Positions 36,540 through 45,667 of a stretch of 64,000 bases of DNA are shown here, in pieces. Each line of letters opens with the position of its first letter. Positions within the stretch are counted from its first letter, which is position 1. Under the pieces are notes generated by a model. It worked only from the letters and a program-made list of their open reading frames with translations. It was not told where the DNA came from and ran no database searches. The stretch is from Polyangium mundeleinium (GTDB lineage: Bacteria; Myxococcota_A; Polyangia; Polyangiales; Polyangiaceae): contig NZ_JAQNDO010000001.1 in NCBI RefSeq assembly GCF_028369105.1, positions 8,030,501 through 8,094,500 of the forward strand, written 5' to 3'. A program made the translations under genes and the position numbers.

Positions 36540-36929
36540 ATGGCCGTTCAAATCGCTTCCGGCGCCACCGCGATGTGCAGCTTCGGCATGGCGCCCTCCT
36601 CGATCATGGTCCTGCCTGCGAACATGGTGAATGCCACCATGTCCGCCGCGAACATCGCCGACATGGTGGCCGTGACCAACGTCCTGCCTTTCGGCGCTTG
36701 CACGTCGATGGCAAATCCCACGGTCGCCTCGGCCACGGCCGCCGCCTTGGGCGTCCTCACCCCCATGCCCTGCGTCCCCGTCCCCGCCGGCACCTGGATC
36801 CCCGGCAGCACCAAGGTCATGCTGAAGAGCCTGCCCACGCTCCACAACGCCTGCCAGCTCATGTGCTCGTATGGCGGCGTGATCCAGATCCTGAGCCCGG
36901 GCCAATTCAAGGTCATGGCCGGCGGATGA
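36540..36929 (+). CDS. DUF4280 family PAAR-like protein
   Basis: The 129-residue protein has alternating short beta elements and loops with the family pattern GATAMCSFGMAPSS, then CTSMANPTVASATAAALG, CVPVPAGTWIPGS and a closing QLMCSYGGVIQILSPGQ. DUF4280 proteins are PAAR-like cones that cap secretion spikes of T6SS and related contractile systems. It has no toxin extension. The next gene, a CHAT-STAND protein, begins 7 bp after its stop, so the two are very probably one operon. Confidence 0.85.
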   Translation: MAVQIASGATAMCSFGMAPSSIMVLPANMVNATMSAANIADMVAVTNVLPFGACTSMANPTVASATAAALGVLTPMPCVPVPAGTWIPGSTKVMLKSLPTLHNACQLMCSYGGVIQILSPGQFKVMAGG

Positions 36930-36936
36930 GCACCCC

Positions 36937-39900
36937 GTGACCGCGCCGCCGCCCGGGAACCTGCTCCTCGAATTCACCCGCACCGCGCAGGCCGACGAAT
37001 CGTTTGTCTTGCCAGAAGGCGAGGTCACGTACGTCCTGCACACCGAAGGCGGCGGCGCCGAGACCGTCACCATCGACTGGACCCCCGCGCTCTTCGCCGA
37101 CCTCGACGCCGTCCGCCGCCCCGGCTGCGATCCTGCCATCGTCCAGCGCCTCGGCCGCGCTCTCCGGCGATTCCTCGCGCCCGCGGGCTGGGCCCGAAAC
37201 GAGGAGGACATCCTCGACGCGTCCTCGCGCGGCGATCCGGTGCGGATCACGCTCCGCTCGAACGCCGCGGAGCTTTATGCCTTGCCCTGGGAACTCTTGG
37301 CGCTCAAATCGAGCGGCCAGCACCTCGGCGAGCTGCCCAATGTCCTCGTTCGTTATGCCTGGCCCGAGAGCACCACGCGCCCCGAGGATCCCTCGCCCTT
37401 GCCCGAAGGCGGGCGAATCCTCTTCGGCTGGTCCGCCGCGGCCGGCGCCGTGCCCCTCGGCGAGCAATCGAATGCCCTCCGCGCCGCCGCCGAGCGAGGA
37501 CATCACCCCTTCGATCCCGCCCGCGACGTGATCGATCACCTCTCGCTCGGCCGCCTCTCCAGCGCCCTCGAAAAGGCCGCCGCGTCGGGAGACATCATCA
37601 ACATCCTCCACCTCCTCTGCCACGGCACCCAGGTCGGACAGACCCACGGCCTCGCCTGGGACGCGGACGACGGCAGCGGCGAGCGCGTCTTGCTCGACGC
37701 GGGCAAGCTCCGGCAGCTCCTCGCGCCCCACGCGGGCCGCATTCGTCTCGTCGTGCTCTCGGCCTGCGACAGCGGCAATCCCGGACAGATCGGCAATCAC
37801 CTCGGCAGCGTCGCCCAGAACCTCCACCAGGCCGGCATCCAGGCCGTCGTCGCCTCCCGCTTCCCCCTCTCCGTCGCCGGCTCGATCACCTTCACCGAAG
37901 TCTTTTACGACAAACTGCTCGTCGAGCCCACGTCCGTCGAAGACGCGCTCCTCGCGGCCCGGCAGCGCCTCCTCCGCGAAGGCGCAGGAAGGCTCGACTG
38001 GGCGAGCCTCACCCTGCACGCCCGCCTCGAGGATGGCGATGATACACGCCCGATCGCGTTTCGCCCTTATCGAGGCCTCCTCGCCTTCCACGCCGCGCAT
38101 CGCCGGTTCTTCTTCGGCCGCGAAGCCGAGATCGAGGAGGCGCTCGCCGACCTCGCGGCCCTCGCGGCCTCGGGAAAACCCCGTTTTCTCGTGGTCGCGG
38201 GCGCCTCGGGCACCGGCAAATCCTCCATGGTCCTCGCCGGCGTCGTCCCGCGCCTGCTCGATCGCGGCGCCACGCGCGCCGATGCGGCGGACACCGACGA
38301 CGTCAAGCGCGCGATCGAGCGACTCGCGCATCTCCTCGGGCGCAGGAGCCCGGGCGCCGCCGCGCAGCAGGCGCTCTCCGTGCTCCACCGCGAAATCACG
38401 GCGCTCGCCACGGCCGCGGGCGGCGCGTGGGAAGCCGTCGTCATGCGCCCCGGCGCGTCTCCGCTCACCGCCCTCGCATCGGCGCTCGCGGCGCGCCGCG
38501 ACAAGGACCTTCCTTTCCTCCTCGTCGTCGATCAATTCGAGGAGGTCTTCACCCACGTGCAGGATCCGGCCGAGCGGCAGGCGTTCGCCGCCGAGCTCTG
38601 GAAGCGCTGCTCCGGCGAGGGCAACATCCATTGCATCACCAGCATGCGCGTCGATTTCGTGGGCGAATGCGGGCAGCTCGTGCTCGACACGGGCACGGGC
38701 CTCAGGCTCGATCGCGTCGCCTACGACGAGGCGCACCGCGTCTTCGTCGCGCAGATGGGCCCGGCGCAGCTCCGCACCGTGATCGAGGAGCCCGCGCGCA
38801 AGGTCGGCCTCTCCCTCTCGCAAGGGCTCGCGAGCCGCATCATCGCCGAGGTCGGCGCCGAGCCCACAGCCTTGCCGCTCGTCGAATACGTCCTCGACCT
38901 CCTCTGGCAAAAGCGGCAAGGAAAAACCCTCGACGCCGCCCGGTACGAGGAGCTCGGCGGCGTGTTCGGCGCGCTCGAACGAATGGCGGATGCCGTGGTC
39001 GACGAGCTCGACGAGCCCTCCCAAAAGGTCGCCCGCCAGCTCTTCTCGCGCCTCACCCATTTCGGCGAAGGCGGCGCCTCGAACACGCGCCGTCGTGTCC
39101 CGCTCGCGCGCATCCTCCCCGCGGATCCGGAGCGGCGCGCGCGCTTCGAGACCTTGCTCGAACGGTTCGTCGCCGCGCGCCTCGTCTCGCGGCAGGACGA
39201 AGGCGGCCGCATCGTGGTCGAGGTCGCGCACGAGGCCCTGCTCCGGCGGTGGAACCGCCTCACGACCTGGCTCGCCGAGGATCGGGCGCGCGTCGTCGAA
39301 ATCGCCAAACTCGAGCGCTGGGCCGCCGATTACAAGGCACACGGCGCCCTCCTCCGCGGCGCCCAGCTCGGGTATGCCAAGCAGATCCGGGCGCACGCCG
39401 AGGAGGAGCTCGACGACGACACGCGCGCGATGATCGAGGCGAGCGAGCACGCGGAGCAAGCCGAAGCCGAAGTGGCGCGCGACAAGCAGCGCGGCGAGCG
39501 GCGCAAGCTCGTCGTCGGTGCCGCGGGCGCGGTGATCGTGGCCGTCGCCATGACGCTCCTGGCGCTCCGCACGACCCGGGCGAAGGCCGAGGCCGACGCC
39601 TCGTGGAGACGGGCGGAGCAGGATCGCATCAAGGCCGAAGAAGCGCACAAGCAGGCCGACGCGGAGCGCGACATCGCTGAAAAGCAACTGCGCATCGGCG
39701 GCGCCTTGAACCTCGTCGCGCGCCAGCAGCACGCCGCCGCCGCGTCCATCTTGTCCGAACGAAGCGGCCCGTTCCCCGACCTCCTCACGGATTACAGACA
39801 CCTCTCGCTGGCGCAAAGGCTCCTCGCTTTGCCCATTCCGAAGGTCACGCTCTCCGGGCATCACGAGAAGTTGTGGCACGCCGCCTGGTCGCCGGACGGC

Positions 39901-41934
39901 CGCCGCTTCGTCACGGCCTCGGAGGACCAAGTGGCCTACCTTTGGGACGGCAATGGCCGGGGCAAACCCATCGCCTTGCGGCACGACGGACCCCTCTCCT
40001 CGGCCGTCTTCGACGCCCAGGGGCGCCGCGTGCTCACCTCCTCCCTGAATGGCGTCGCGAAGATCTGGGACGTCTCCGGCCCGGCGCCCCGCGTCCTCTC
40101 CGAGCTCCGCGGAAAAGCGCACGGCTTGTGGGCGGCCGCCTTCTCCCCCGACGGGACACGCGTGGCCACGGCGACGGTCGACGGCACGATCGAGATGTGG
40201 GACCTCTCCCCGGTCACCGGCCCCGTCCTCGAAACCAGTTTGACTGGACACACGCACGTCGTCTCGTGGCTCGAATTCGATCCCTCGGGCGAGAAGCTCG
40301 CGAGCTCCTCCTGGGACCGAACGGCGTGCATCTGGGATACCCGGCGAGAGACACACGCCTGCCTCGCAGGACATACGGGCCCCGTCACGTCGGCCGCGTT
40401 CTCCCCCGACGGCAAGGCCGTCGTCACCGCTTCGGCCGACGGCACCGCGCGCATCTGGGACGCCGCGACCCGCAAGGAGGTCGCTATCCTGCGGGGCCAC
40501 ATGGGCCCGCTCAACCAGGCGATCTTTCATCCGAAGAGCAGCCGCGTCGTCGTCACGGCGAGCGACGACAACACGGTCCGATTCTGGACGAAAGAGGACG
40601 GGGAGCCCGGCGCGCGCCCCGCCGAGGTCGCCTCCTACACGGAGTTCGCCGCCCTCGATGGCCACGAGGCCGACGTCACCACCGTCGCCTACGCGCCGAA
40701 CGGAGAGCGGCTCCTGACAGCCTCTTGGGACGAGACGGCGCGCATCTGGGACCTCACACGCCTTCCGCGGCGCGTCCTGCCGCGGATCCGCGGGCATTAC
40801 GTGACGGGCGCGAGCGAGAGCCCGACCCAGGACCACCTGCTCCAGATCACGCCCGAGGGCGAACTCGTCCTGTACTTCCTGCCTCCGAATCCCGAGATCT
40901 ACGAGGGCGTCCACCGGCTCGGTCTCATCTCCCATGGAAAGAGGCGAATCCTCTCGGGTGCGTGGAGCCGCGACGGGAGGCGCCTCGTCACCGGCGACGA
41001 AATGGGCGGCGTGGCCCTCACGCCCATCGAGCCTCGCCCCGCCCCGACGCTCCCTGCCCTGCACACGCGGATGCTCCCCACGCATCAAAAGACGCCCATC
41101 CGCGCGCTCGCCTGGAACGCGGATGGGGATCGATTCGTCAGCGTCGCCGACAAAGGTGCGCCGCTCGTCTGGGACGCGGACCACCCCGAACGCCCTCCGA
41201 TCCCCATCGCGACCTCGGCCGAGTCATGCGAGAATCCGGGCGCCTCCGCGGCGCACGCACTCGTCGCTGCGGATTCGGGCGGCTTCACGTCCGTCGCTTG
41301 GAGCGGCAAACCGGGCGCGCGCCCTATCATCCTCGGACGCGAGGATGGCTGCGCCTGGTGGGTGGATCTCGACGGCCAGGAACAACCCAAGGTGCTCCGG
41401 CGCCACGGTGCCACCATCACCGCGGTCGCCTTTTCCCCCGACGGCGAACGTGTCGCCACGGCCTCGCAGGACAGGACCGTGCGCATCTGGAAGCGCGACG
41501 GAACGTACGTCGAGCTCGCGCATCCGTCGCCCCTCCTCTCCGTCGCTTTCGACAAGCGCGGCGAACGCGTCATCACGCGGGCGCGGGACAACACCGTCAA
41601 TGTGTGGAAAGTCGACGGCTCTGGCCAGATATTCGCCCTCTCGAACACCGCGTCCACGTTCCCCATTGCGGCATTCGACGTGGGGGGCAATGGCATCCTC
41701 ACCGTGGACGCGCGGGGCTTCCTCCAGCGATGGGAAGCCGAGCCCGCGGCCATCGTCGCGAGCCTCGAACGCGCCAACGACGACTGCGCCACCGTTGCGC
41801 TCCGCCAGCGCTATCTGGCCGAGGACGCGGCGGAGGCGGAAAGAGGCTGCCGTGCATGTGCCGAGAAGCAAGGCCTCGACCCCGACAATTGCACGCGCGA
41901 CCAGAAGACCGGCTCGCTGAGCTCCAAGAAATGA
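36937..41934 (+). CDS. CHAT protease - STAND ATPase - TM - WD40 repeat protein
   Basis: The 1665-residue protein has four parts. About residues 110-345 form a caspase-like CHAT domain with His229 in HLLCHGTQ and Cys277 in VVLSACDSGN. About 365-800 form a STAND NTPase of the novel-STAND type, entered by PYRGLLAFHAAHRRFFFGRE, with P-loop GASGTGKSS (Lys428) and Walker B LLVVDQFEEVF. A single membrane helix (LVVGAAGAVIVAVAMTLLAL) lies near 858-878. From about 970 to 1600 are some 13 WD40 repeats (HxxxVxxxxxSPDG...WD), likely the sensor propeller. In relatives, ligand binding to the repeats triggers ATP-dependent oligomerisation and protease activation. The start after DUF4280 is GTG 36937; spacing suggests one operon. 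Confidence 0.9.
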   Translation: MTAPPPGNLLLEFTRTAQADESFVLPEGEVTYVLHTEGGGAETVTIDWTPALFADLDAVRRPGCDPAIVQRLGRALRRFLAPAGWARNEEDILDASSRGDPVRITLRSNAAELYALPWELLALKSSGQHLGELPNVLVRYAWPESTTRPEDPSPLPEGGRILFGWSAAAGAVPLGEQSNALRAAAERGHHPFDPARDVIDHLSLGRLSSALEKAAASGDIINILHLLCHGTQVGQTHGLAWDADDGSGERVLLDAGKLRQLLAPHAGRIRLVVLSACDSGNPGQIGNHLGSVAQNLHQAGIQAVVASRFPLSVAGSITFTEVFYDKLLVEPTSVEDALLAARQRLLREGAGRLDWASLTLHARLEDGDDTRPIAFRPYRGLLAFHAAHRRFFFGREAEIEEALADLAALAASGKPRFLVVAGASGTGKSSMVLAGVVPRLLDRGATRADAADTDDVKRAIERLAHLLGRRSPGAAAQQALSVLHREITALATAAGGAWEAVVMRPGASPLTALASALAARRDKDLPFLLVVDQFEEVFTHVQDPAERQAFAAELWKRCSGEGNIHCITSMRVDFVGECGQLVLDTGTGLRLDRVAYDEAHRVFVAQMGPAQLRTVIEEPARKVGLSLSQGLASRIIAEVGAEPTALPLVEYVLDLLWQKRQGKTLDAARYEELGGVFGALERMADAVVDELDEPSQKVARQLFSRLTHFGEGGASNTRRRVPLARILPADPERRARFETLLERFVAARLVSRQDEGGRIVVEVAHEALLRRWNRLTTWLAEDRARVVEIAKLERWAADYKAHGALLRGAQLGYAKQIRAHAEEELDDDTRAMIEASEHAEQAEAEVARDKQRGERRKLVVGAAGAVIVAVAMTLLALRTTRAKAEADASWRRAEQDRIKAEEAHKQADAERDIAEKQLRIGGALNLVARQQHAAAASILSERSGPFPDLLTDYRHLSLAQRLLALPIPKVTLSGHHEKLWHAAWSPDGRRFVTASEDQVAYLWDGNGRGKPIALRHDGPLSSAVFDAQGRRVLTSSLNGVAKIWDVSGPAPRVLSELRGKAHGLWAAAFSPDGTRVATATVDGTIEMWDLSPVTGPVLETSLTGHTHVVSWLEFDPSGEKLASSSWDRTACIWDTRRETHACLAGHTGPVTSAAFSPDGKAVVTASADGTARIWDAATRKEVAILRGHMGPLNQAIFHPKSSRVVVTASDDNTVRFWTKEDGEPGARPAEVASYTEFAALDGHEADVTTVAYAPNGERLLTASWDETARIWDLTRLPRRVLPRIRGHYVTGASESPTQDHLLQITPEGELVLYFLPPNPEIYEGVHRLGLISHGKRRILSGAWSRDGRRLVTGDEMGGVALTPIEPRPAPTLPALHTRMLPTHQKTPIRALAWNADGDRFVSVADKGAPLVWDADHPERPPIPIATSAESCENPGASAAHALVAADSGGFTSVAWSGKPGARPIILGREDGCAWWVDLDGQEQPKVLRRHGATITAVAFSPDGERVATASQDRTVRIWKRDGTYVELAHPSPLLSVAFDKRGERVITRARDNTVNVWKVDGSGQIFALSNTASTFPIAAFDVGGNGILTVDARGFLQRWEAEPAAIVASLERANDDCATVALRQRYLAEDAAEAERGCRACAEKQGLDPDNCTRDQKTGSLSSKK

Positions 41935-41960
41935 CATCATCGGTGTGAATCGAGGACGCC

Positions 41961-43694
41961 ATGCCTGCGAATGCCCTCCACCTCCTCCTCAGCCACGACG
42001 ACGACGGCAGCGCCTTCCTCGAAGGCGGCTTGCCGACGGACGCGGCCGCGGAGCACGAAGAGCGCCCCGAGGCGCGCCCCGGCCCGACGCACCTCTGGGA
42101 CGAGGGCGACGACCCGGATGACCTCGTGGCCCAGCGCTGGGGCGTGATCGTACCGGAAGGAACAACGGGCGATCGATTGCTCGAGCTCGTGCGTCCCCTC
42201 CTCGAAGCGCGCCGCGCGGCCCAGGGGGGCCACGAGGTCAAGGTGTTCCGCGCGCCCTCGCGCCTCGACATGGCGGGCGCCGCGCGCTGGCGCAAGGAGG
42301 TCTTCGATCGGGGCGCCGACCTCGCCATTGATTTGCCGCGTTATCAGCTCATCCTCGGCGATCTCGATCAGGTCCCCTTCGCGCTCCAGCAGGTCCAGCA
42401 ATCGGACGGGTTCGTCGGACGGCTCGCTTTTCCGGACGAACGCGGCTACGAGGCCTACGTCCACAAGATCCTCGCCGCCGAGCACGCGGCCGCGTGCGCT
42501 TCGCCCCCGCATGCCACGTTTTACACGGTGCACGACGGCACGGCGGCGACGGCGGCCACGTACCGCGCGCTCGTGCGTCCGGGCCTCGATCTCGTGCGCC
42601 AGCGCCTCGATGCCGGGCAATTCCCCGCGAGCACCCTCGAAGAGCGCGGGCGCATGGATGCGCCTTCCCTCGACGAGCTCGTCGAGGTCGCCTCCCGCCC
42701 CGATCCGGGCGTGCTCTTCAGCGTCAGCCACGGCGCGGGCGCCCCGCGCGAGGGCTGGAAGAGCTTCGCCGAACAGCGCGCGCGCCAGGGGGCCATGCGA
42801 TTCGGCCGCGAGGGCACGTTCGCCGCGAGCGACCTCGGCGAGCGCCCCTTCGTGCCGGGCGGCATCTGGTTCATGGTCGCCTGTTATGGCGGCGGCACGC
42901 CGGATCGGAGCGCCTATCGCCACTGGCTCGAACGATTGCAGAAGCTCGGCCATTACGGCGGCGAGGCCGAAGAGGTGCTCAAGGCCCTCCCTCGCCATGC
43001 GCCGCCCTTCATCGCCTCGCTCCCCCGCGCCGCGCTGGCGAACCCGAAGGGCCCCCTCGCCTTCCTCGGGCACGTCGATCTCGCCTGGACCTACAGCTTC
43101 GAGGAGCGCGACGCGGGCACGCCGATCGCCCGCCCGGCCCGCTTCATGTCGGTCGTGCGTTCCCTCGTGCGCGGCGACCGCGTCGGCCTCGCGTTCCGCG
43201 AGCTCGTGCGATTCTTCGAGCAGGCGAACACCGAGCTCACGAGCCTTTACGATCACGAGGCCAGCGGGGGAAGGCGCGACGAGGTGCGGCTCGGGCATCT
43301 CTGGATGCTCCGGCAGGACCTCTCCGGCTACATCCTCCTCGGCGATCCCGCGGTGCGGCTGCATGTAAAGCGGCCGTCGAAGGCTGCCCTGGCCGAGACG
43401 CCCGTCCCCACGGCGGCGAACGTCCTCGGGTTTGGCCAGGCACAAGCGCCCGCCCCCGCGCCTGTCCCCGCCCCCGCACCAACGCCCGCGCCTGCGCCTC
43501 TGCCGATTGCGCAGGTCGAGCCCGTGGCGCTCCCCATGGAGCTCGAGCGGCTCGAAGAGGCGTTCGGCCACATGCTCGTGGGCGAGCGCGGGCACAAGGA
43601 GATCGCCAAGGAATACGGCATCGAGCTCGGCGAGCTGCGCAAGCTCTTCGACCGGTACAAGAAGGGCGGACGCGGCTCGCTCGGGCATGGGTGA
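41961..43694 (+). CDS. Putative clan CD cysteine protease (caspase/gingipain-like)
   Basis: The 577-residue protein has a probable catalytic dyad His257 in VLFSVSHGAG and Cys308 in WFMVACYGGGTP, with a beta-strand before each as in caspases, CHAT proteins and C25 gingipains. The N-terminal 200 residues are mixed alpha/beta. About 470-510 are a Pro/Ala linker, followed by a helical C-terminal domain (about 525-575: GHMLVGERGHKEIAKEYGIE) that resembles a small helix-turn-helix. It begins 26 bp after the CHAT-STAND gene and could be its substrate or partner. No signal peptide is seen, so it is expected in the cytoplasm. I do not know a named family for the full protein. Confidence 0.6.
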   Translation: MPANALHLLLSHDDDGSAFLEGGLPTDAAAEHEERPEARPGPTHLWDEGDDPDDLVAQRWGVIVPEGTTGDRLLELVRPLLEARRAAQGGHEVKVFRAPSRLDMAGAARWRKEVFDRGADLAIDLPRYQLILGDLDQVPFALQQVQQSDGFVGRLAFPDERGYEAYVHKILAAEHAAACASPPHATFYTVHDGTAATAATYRALVRPGLDLVRQRLDAGQFPASTLEERGRMDAPSLDELVEVASRPDPGVLFSVSHGAGAPREGWKSFAEQRARQGAMRFGREGTFAASDLGERPFVPGGIWFMVACYGGGTPDRSAYRHWLERLQKLGHYGGEAEEVLKALPRHAPPFIASLPRAALANPKGPLAFLGHVDLAWTYSFEERDAGTPIARPARFMSVVRSLVRGDRVGLAFRELVRFFEQANTELTSLYDHEASGGRRDEVRLGHLWMLRQDLSGYILLGDPAVRLHVKRPSKAALAETPVPTAANVLGFGQAQAPAPAPVPAPAPTPAPAPLPIAQVEPVALPMELERLEEAFGHMLVGERGHKEIAKEYGIELGELRKLFDRYKKGGRGSLGHG

Positions 43695-43808
43695 CGCCGC
43701 CTCGACGGAAGCTCCCCCATAACTGTCGCTCCCAGGAACCGGCCTTCGCCCCTGGAAAAGTCCCGATCCGCACGGCCCTCGGGTAGACTGCCCTCGCTCC
43801 CCAGGCTC

Positions 43809-45491
43809 ATGCGTTCGCCCCTGCGAATCCTCCCGCTCTCGCTCGCCGCGCTTCTCGCGCTCGCCGCCCCCGCGCGTGCAGACGACATCGCCTTGCCTCG
43901 GTTCCAGCCCGCGTTCGCCGGCGATCGCATGCTCGGCGTGCAATCCCCATACGCGGCCGGCGATTTCACCTTCCACGGCATGCTGCTCGTGGATTATGCC
44001 AAAAGCCCCTACGTCCTCGAGACGGCCGACGGCGCCACGGCGTCGGAGATCGTGGGCCAGCAGCTCTTCCTCCACGCGAACGCCACGTATTCGATGTGGA
44101 ATCGCCTCTCGGTGAACCTCGACGTGCCCGTCGCGCTCCTGCAGACGGGCGACGCCGACACGTCCCCGACCACGGCCGATTTCGGCGACATCCGCCTCGG
44201 CGCCCGGGTTCGCCTTTACGGCGGGTACGAGGATCCGCTCCAGGTAGGGATCGGCGGTTATTTCTGGATCCCCACCGGCACGGGCGCCTTCGTCACCGAT
44301 AGCTACGTGCGTGGCCTGCCGCAGCTCCTCCTCGGTGGACAGCTCGGCGACCGCTGGGTCTGGTCCTTCGCCGTGGGCCCCGAGATCCGCGACAAACGCG
44401 CGACGGACGACGGCGTCGTGATAGGCACGGCCATCACCGGCGGCGCGGGCATCGCGATCCTCCTCGGGGAGGACCGCGCGCTGCAGATCGGCACGGAGCT
44501 CGACATCTCGCAGGTGCTCCTCGACGCGAGCAGCCTGAATCGGAACATCGAGCTCTCGCTCCAGGGCCGATACCGGTTCCTCGACGACTTCGAGGCGGGC
44601 CTGGGCATCGGCGCCGGCCTGAGCGAGGGCGTCGGCACGCCCCAGTTCCGCGTGGTCGCGATGGTCGCCTACTCGCCTTTCCTCTCCACGCGCCTGCGGG
44701 ACAGCGACGGCGACGGGATCTTGAACGATCAGGACGCCTGCCCCGAGGTCCGCGGAGATCGCAGCGTGTACGCCGTGGAGAATGGGTGCCCGTCCGTGTA
44801 CCGCAAGCGCGCGAACGACGCCGACGGCGACGACGTCATCGATGATCAGGACGCCTGCCCGCGTGTCTACGGCATCCCCCAAAGCGACGAGACACGAAAT
44901 GGTTGCCCGCTCGACGACGCCGAGGAGGCGGCGCTGCTCGAACAATACCGCGACAATCGCCCGGATTCGAAGGGCGACGCCGACGGCGACGGCCTCGCCG
45001 ACGATGTCGACGCCTGCCCCGAGGAGAAAGGCGCGCCGAGCGAGGTGGCCGCGAAGAACGGCTGCCCCGAGCTCGTGCGGGTCACGGACGGCGAGATCGT
45101 CCTCTTGCGTGAGCTCCTCTTCGACACGGGCCGGACCACCCTGCGCGCCTCGTCCCGGCAGATGCTCGAAGAAGTCGCCGAGGTGCTGTTCCAGCACCCC
45201 GAGATCACGAAGATCGAGGTGCAGGGCCACACCGACAATCGAGGCACGTTACCTCGCAACGACGCGCTCGCCCTGCAGCGGGCCCAGGCCGTGCGGGACC
45301 TGCTCGTGCGCCGCAGCATCGACCCGAAGCGCATCGTCATCAAAGCGATGGGCCCGAACGCCCCGGTCGCGACGAACACGACGCCGGAGGGGAGGCAACG
45401 CAACCGGCGCGCGACGTTCGTCATTCTGGAGAGAACGCCTCCGCCCGCGCCTCCTTCTCCTTCCCCTTCAGGCGTCACGCCGGTGCCGTAG
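43809..45491 (+). CDS. OmpA family outer-membrane protein with TSP3 calcium repeats
   Basis: The 560-residue protein has a signal peptide (residues 1-24, ending ARA), a beta-barrel of about 270 residues similar to transporter-like porins, then three calcium-binding thrombospondin type 3 repeats (DSDGDGILNDQDACP, DADGDDVIDDQDACP, GDADGDGLADDVDACP) over about 298-405, and an OmpA domain (about 430-540) with LLFDTGRTTLRASS and VQGHTDNRGTLPRND for peptidoglycan binding. A Pro-rich tail ends it. It anchors the outer membrane and is a common myxobacterial architecture. It is followed by the palindromic region at 45508. Confidence 0.9.
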   Translation: MRSPLRILPLSLAALLALAAPARADDIALPRFQPAFAGDRMLGVQSPYAAGDFTFHGMLLVDYAKSPYVLETADGATASEIVGQQLFLHANATYSMWNRLSVNLDVPVALLQTGDADTSPTTADFGDIRLGARVRLYGGYEDPLQVGIGGYFWIPTGTGAFVTDSYVRGLPQLLLGGQLGDRWVWSFAVGPEIRDKRATDDGVVIGTAITGGAGIAILLGEDRALQIGTELDISQVLLDASSLNRNIELSLQGRYRFLDDFEAGLGIGAGLSEGVGTPQFRVVAMVAYSPFLSTRLRDSDGDGILNDQDACPEVRGDRSVYAVENGCPSVYRKRANDADGDDVIDDQDACPRVYGIPQSDETRNGCPLDDAEEAALLEQYRDNRPDSKGDADGDGLADDVDACPEEKGAPSEVAAKNGCPELVRVTDGEIVLLRELLFDTGRTTLRASSRQMLEEVAEVLFQHPEITKIEVQGHTDNRGTLPRNDALALQRAQAVRDLLVRRSIDPKRIVIKAMGPNAPVATNTTPEGRQRNRRATFVILERTPPPAPPSPSPSGVTPVP

Positions 45492-45507
45492 GTACGCCCA
45501 CGCACGA

Positions 45508-45569
45508 GGACCGGACAAGTTCGCGAGATGTCCGGACAATTTCGGACAAGTTCGCGAGATGTCCGGTCC
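45508..45569. repeat. Nested inverted and direct repeats after the OmpA gene
   Basis: GGACCGGACA (45508-45517) pairs with TGTCCGGTCC (45560-45569). Inside, the 24-bp sequence at 45512-45535 (CGGACAAGTTCGCGAGATG then TCCGG) is repeated exactly at 45543-45566, each copy being a hairpin with CGGACA and TGTCCG arms. It begins 17 bp after the OmpA stop, so it could end or stabilise that transcript, but it could also be a protein-binding site. There is no T-tract. Confidence 0.7.
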
Positions 45570-45667
45570 TGCCACCGCCTTGCACGTGAGCCTTCACACT
45601 GCCTGAGCACGACCCAAAGGTCGCGTGCGCGCGTCTCCAGGTCGCGTCTCCAGGTCGCGTGCACGCG

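Noticed and set aside
36913-41184. Large minus-strand open frame of 1423 codons opposite the CHAT-STAND gene
   Set aside because: It is a shadow produced by GC-rich third positions. Its composition is Arg/Gly/Glu-rich without domains, while the plus strand encodes clear CHAT, P-loop and WD40 motifs.
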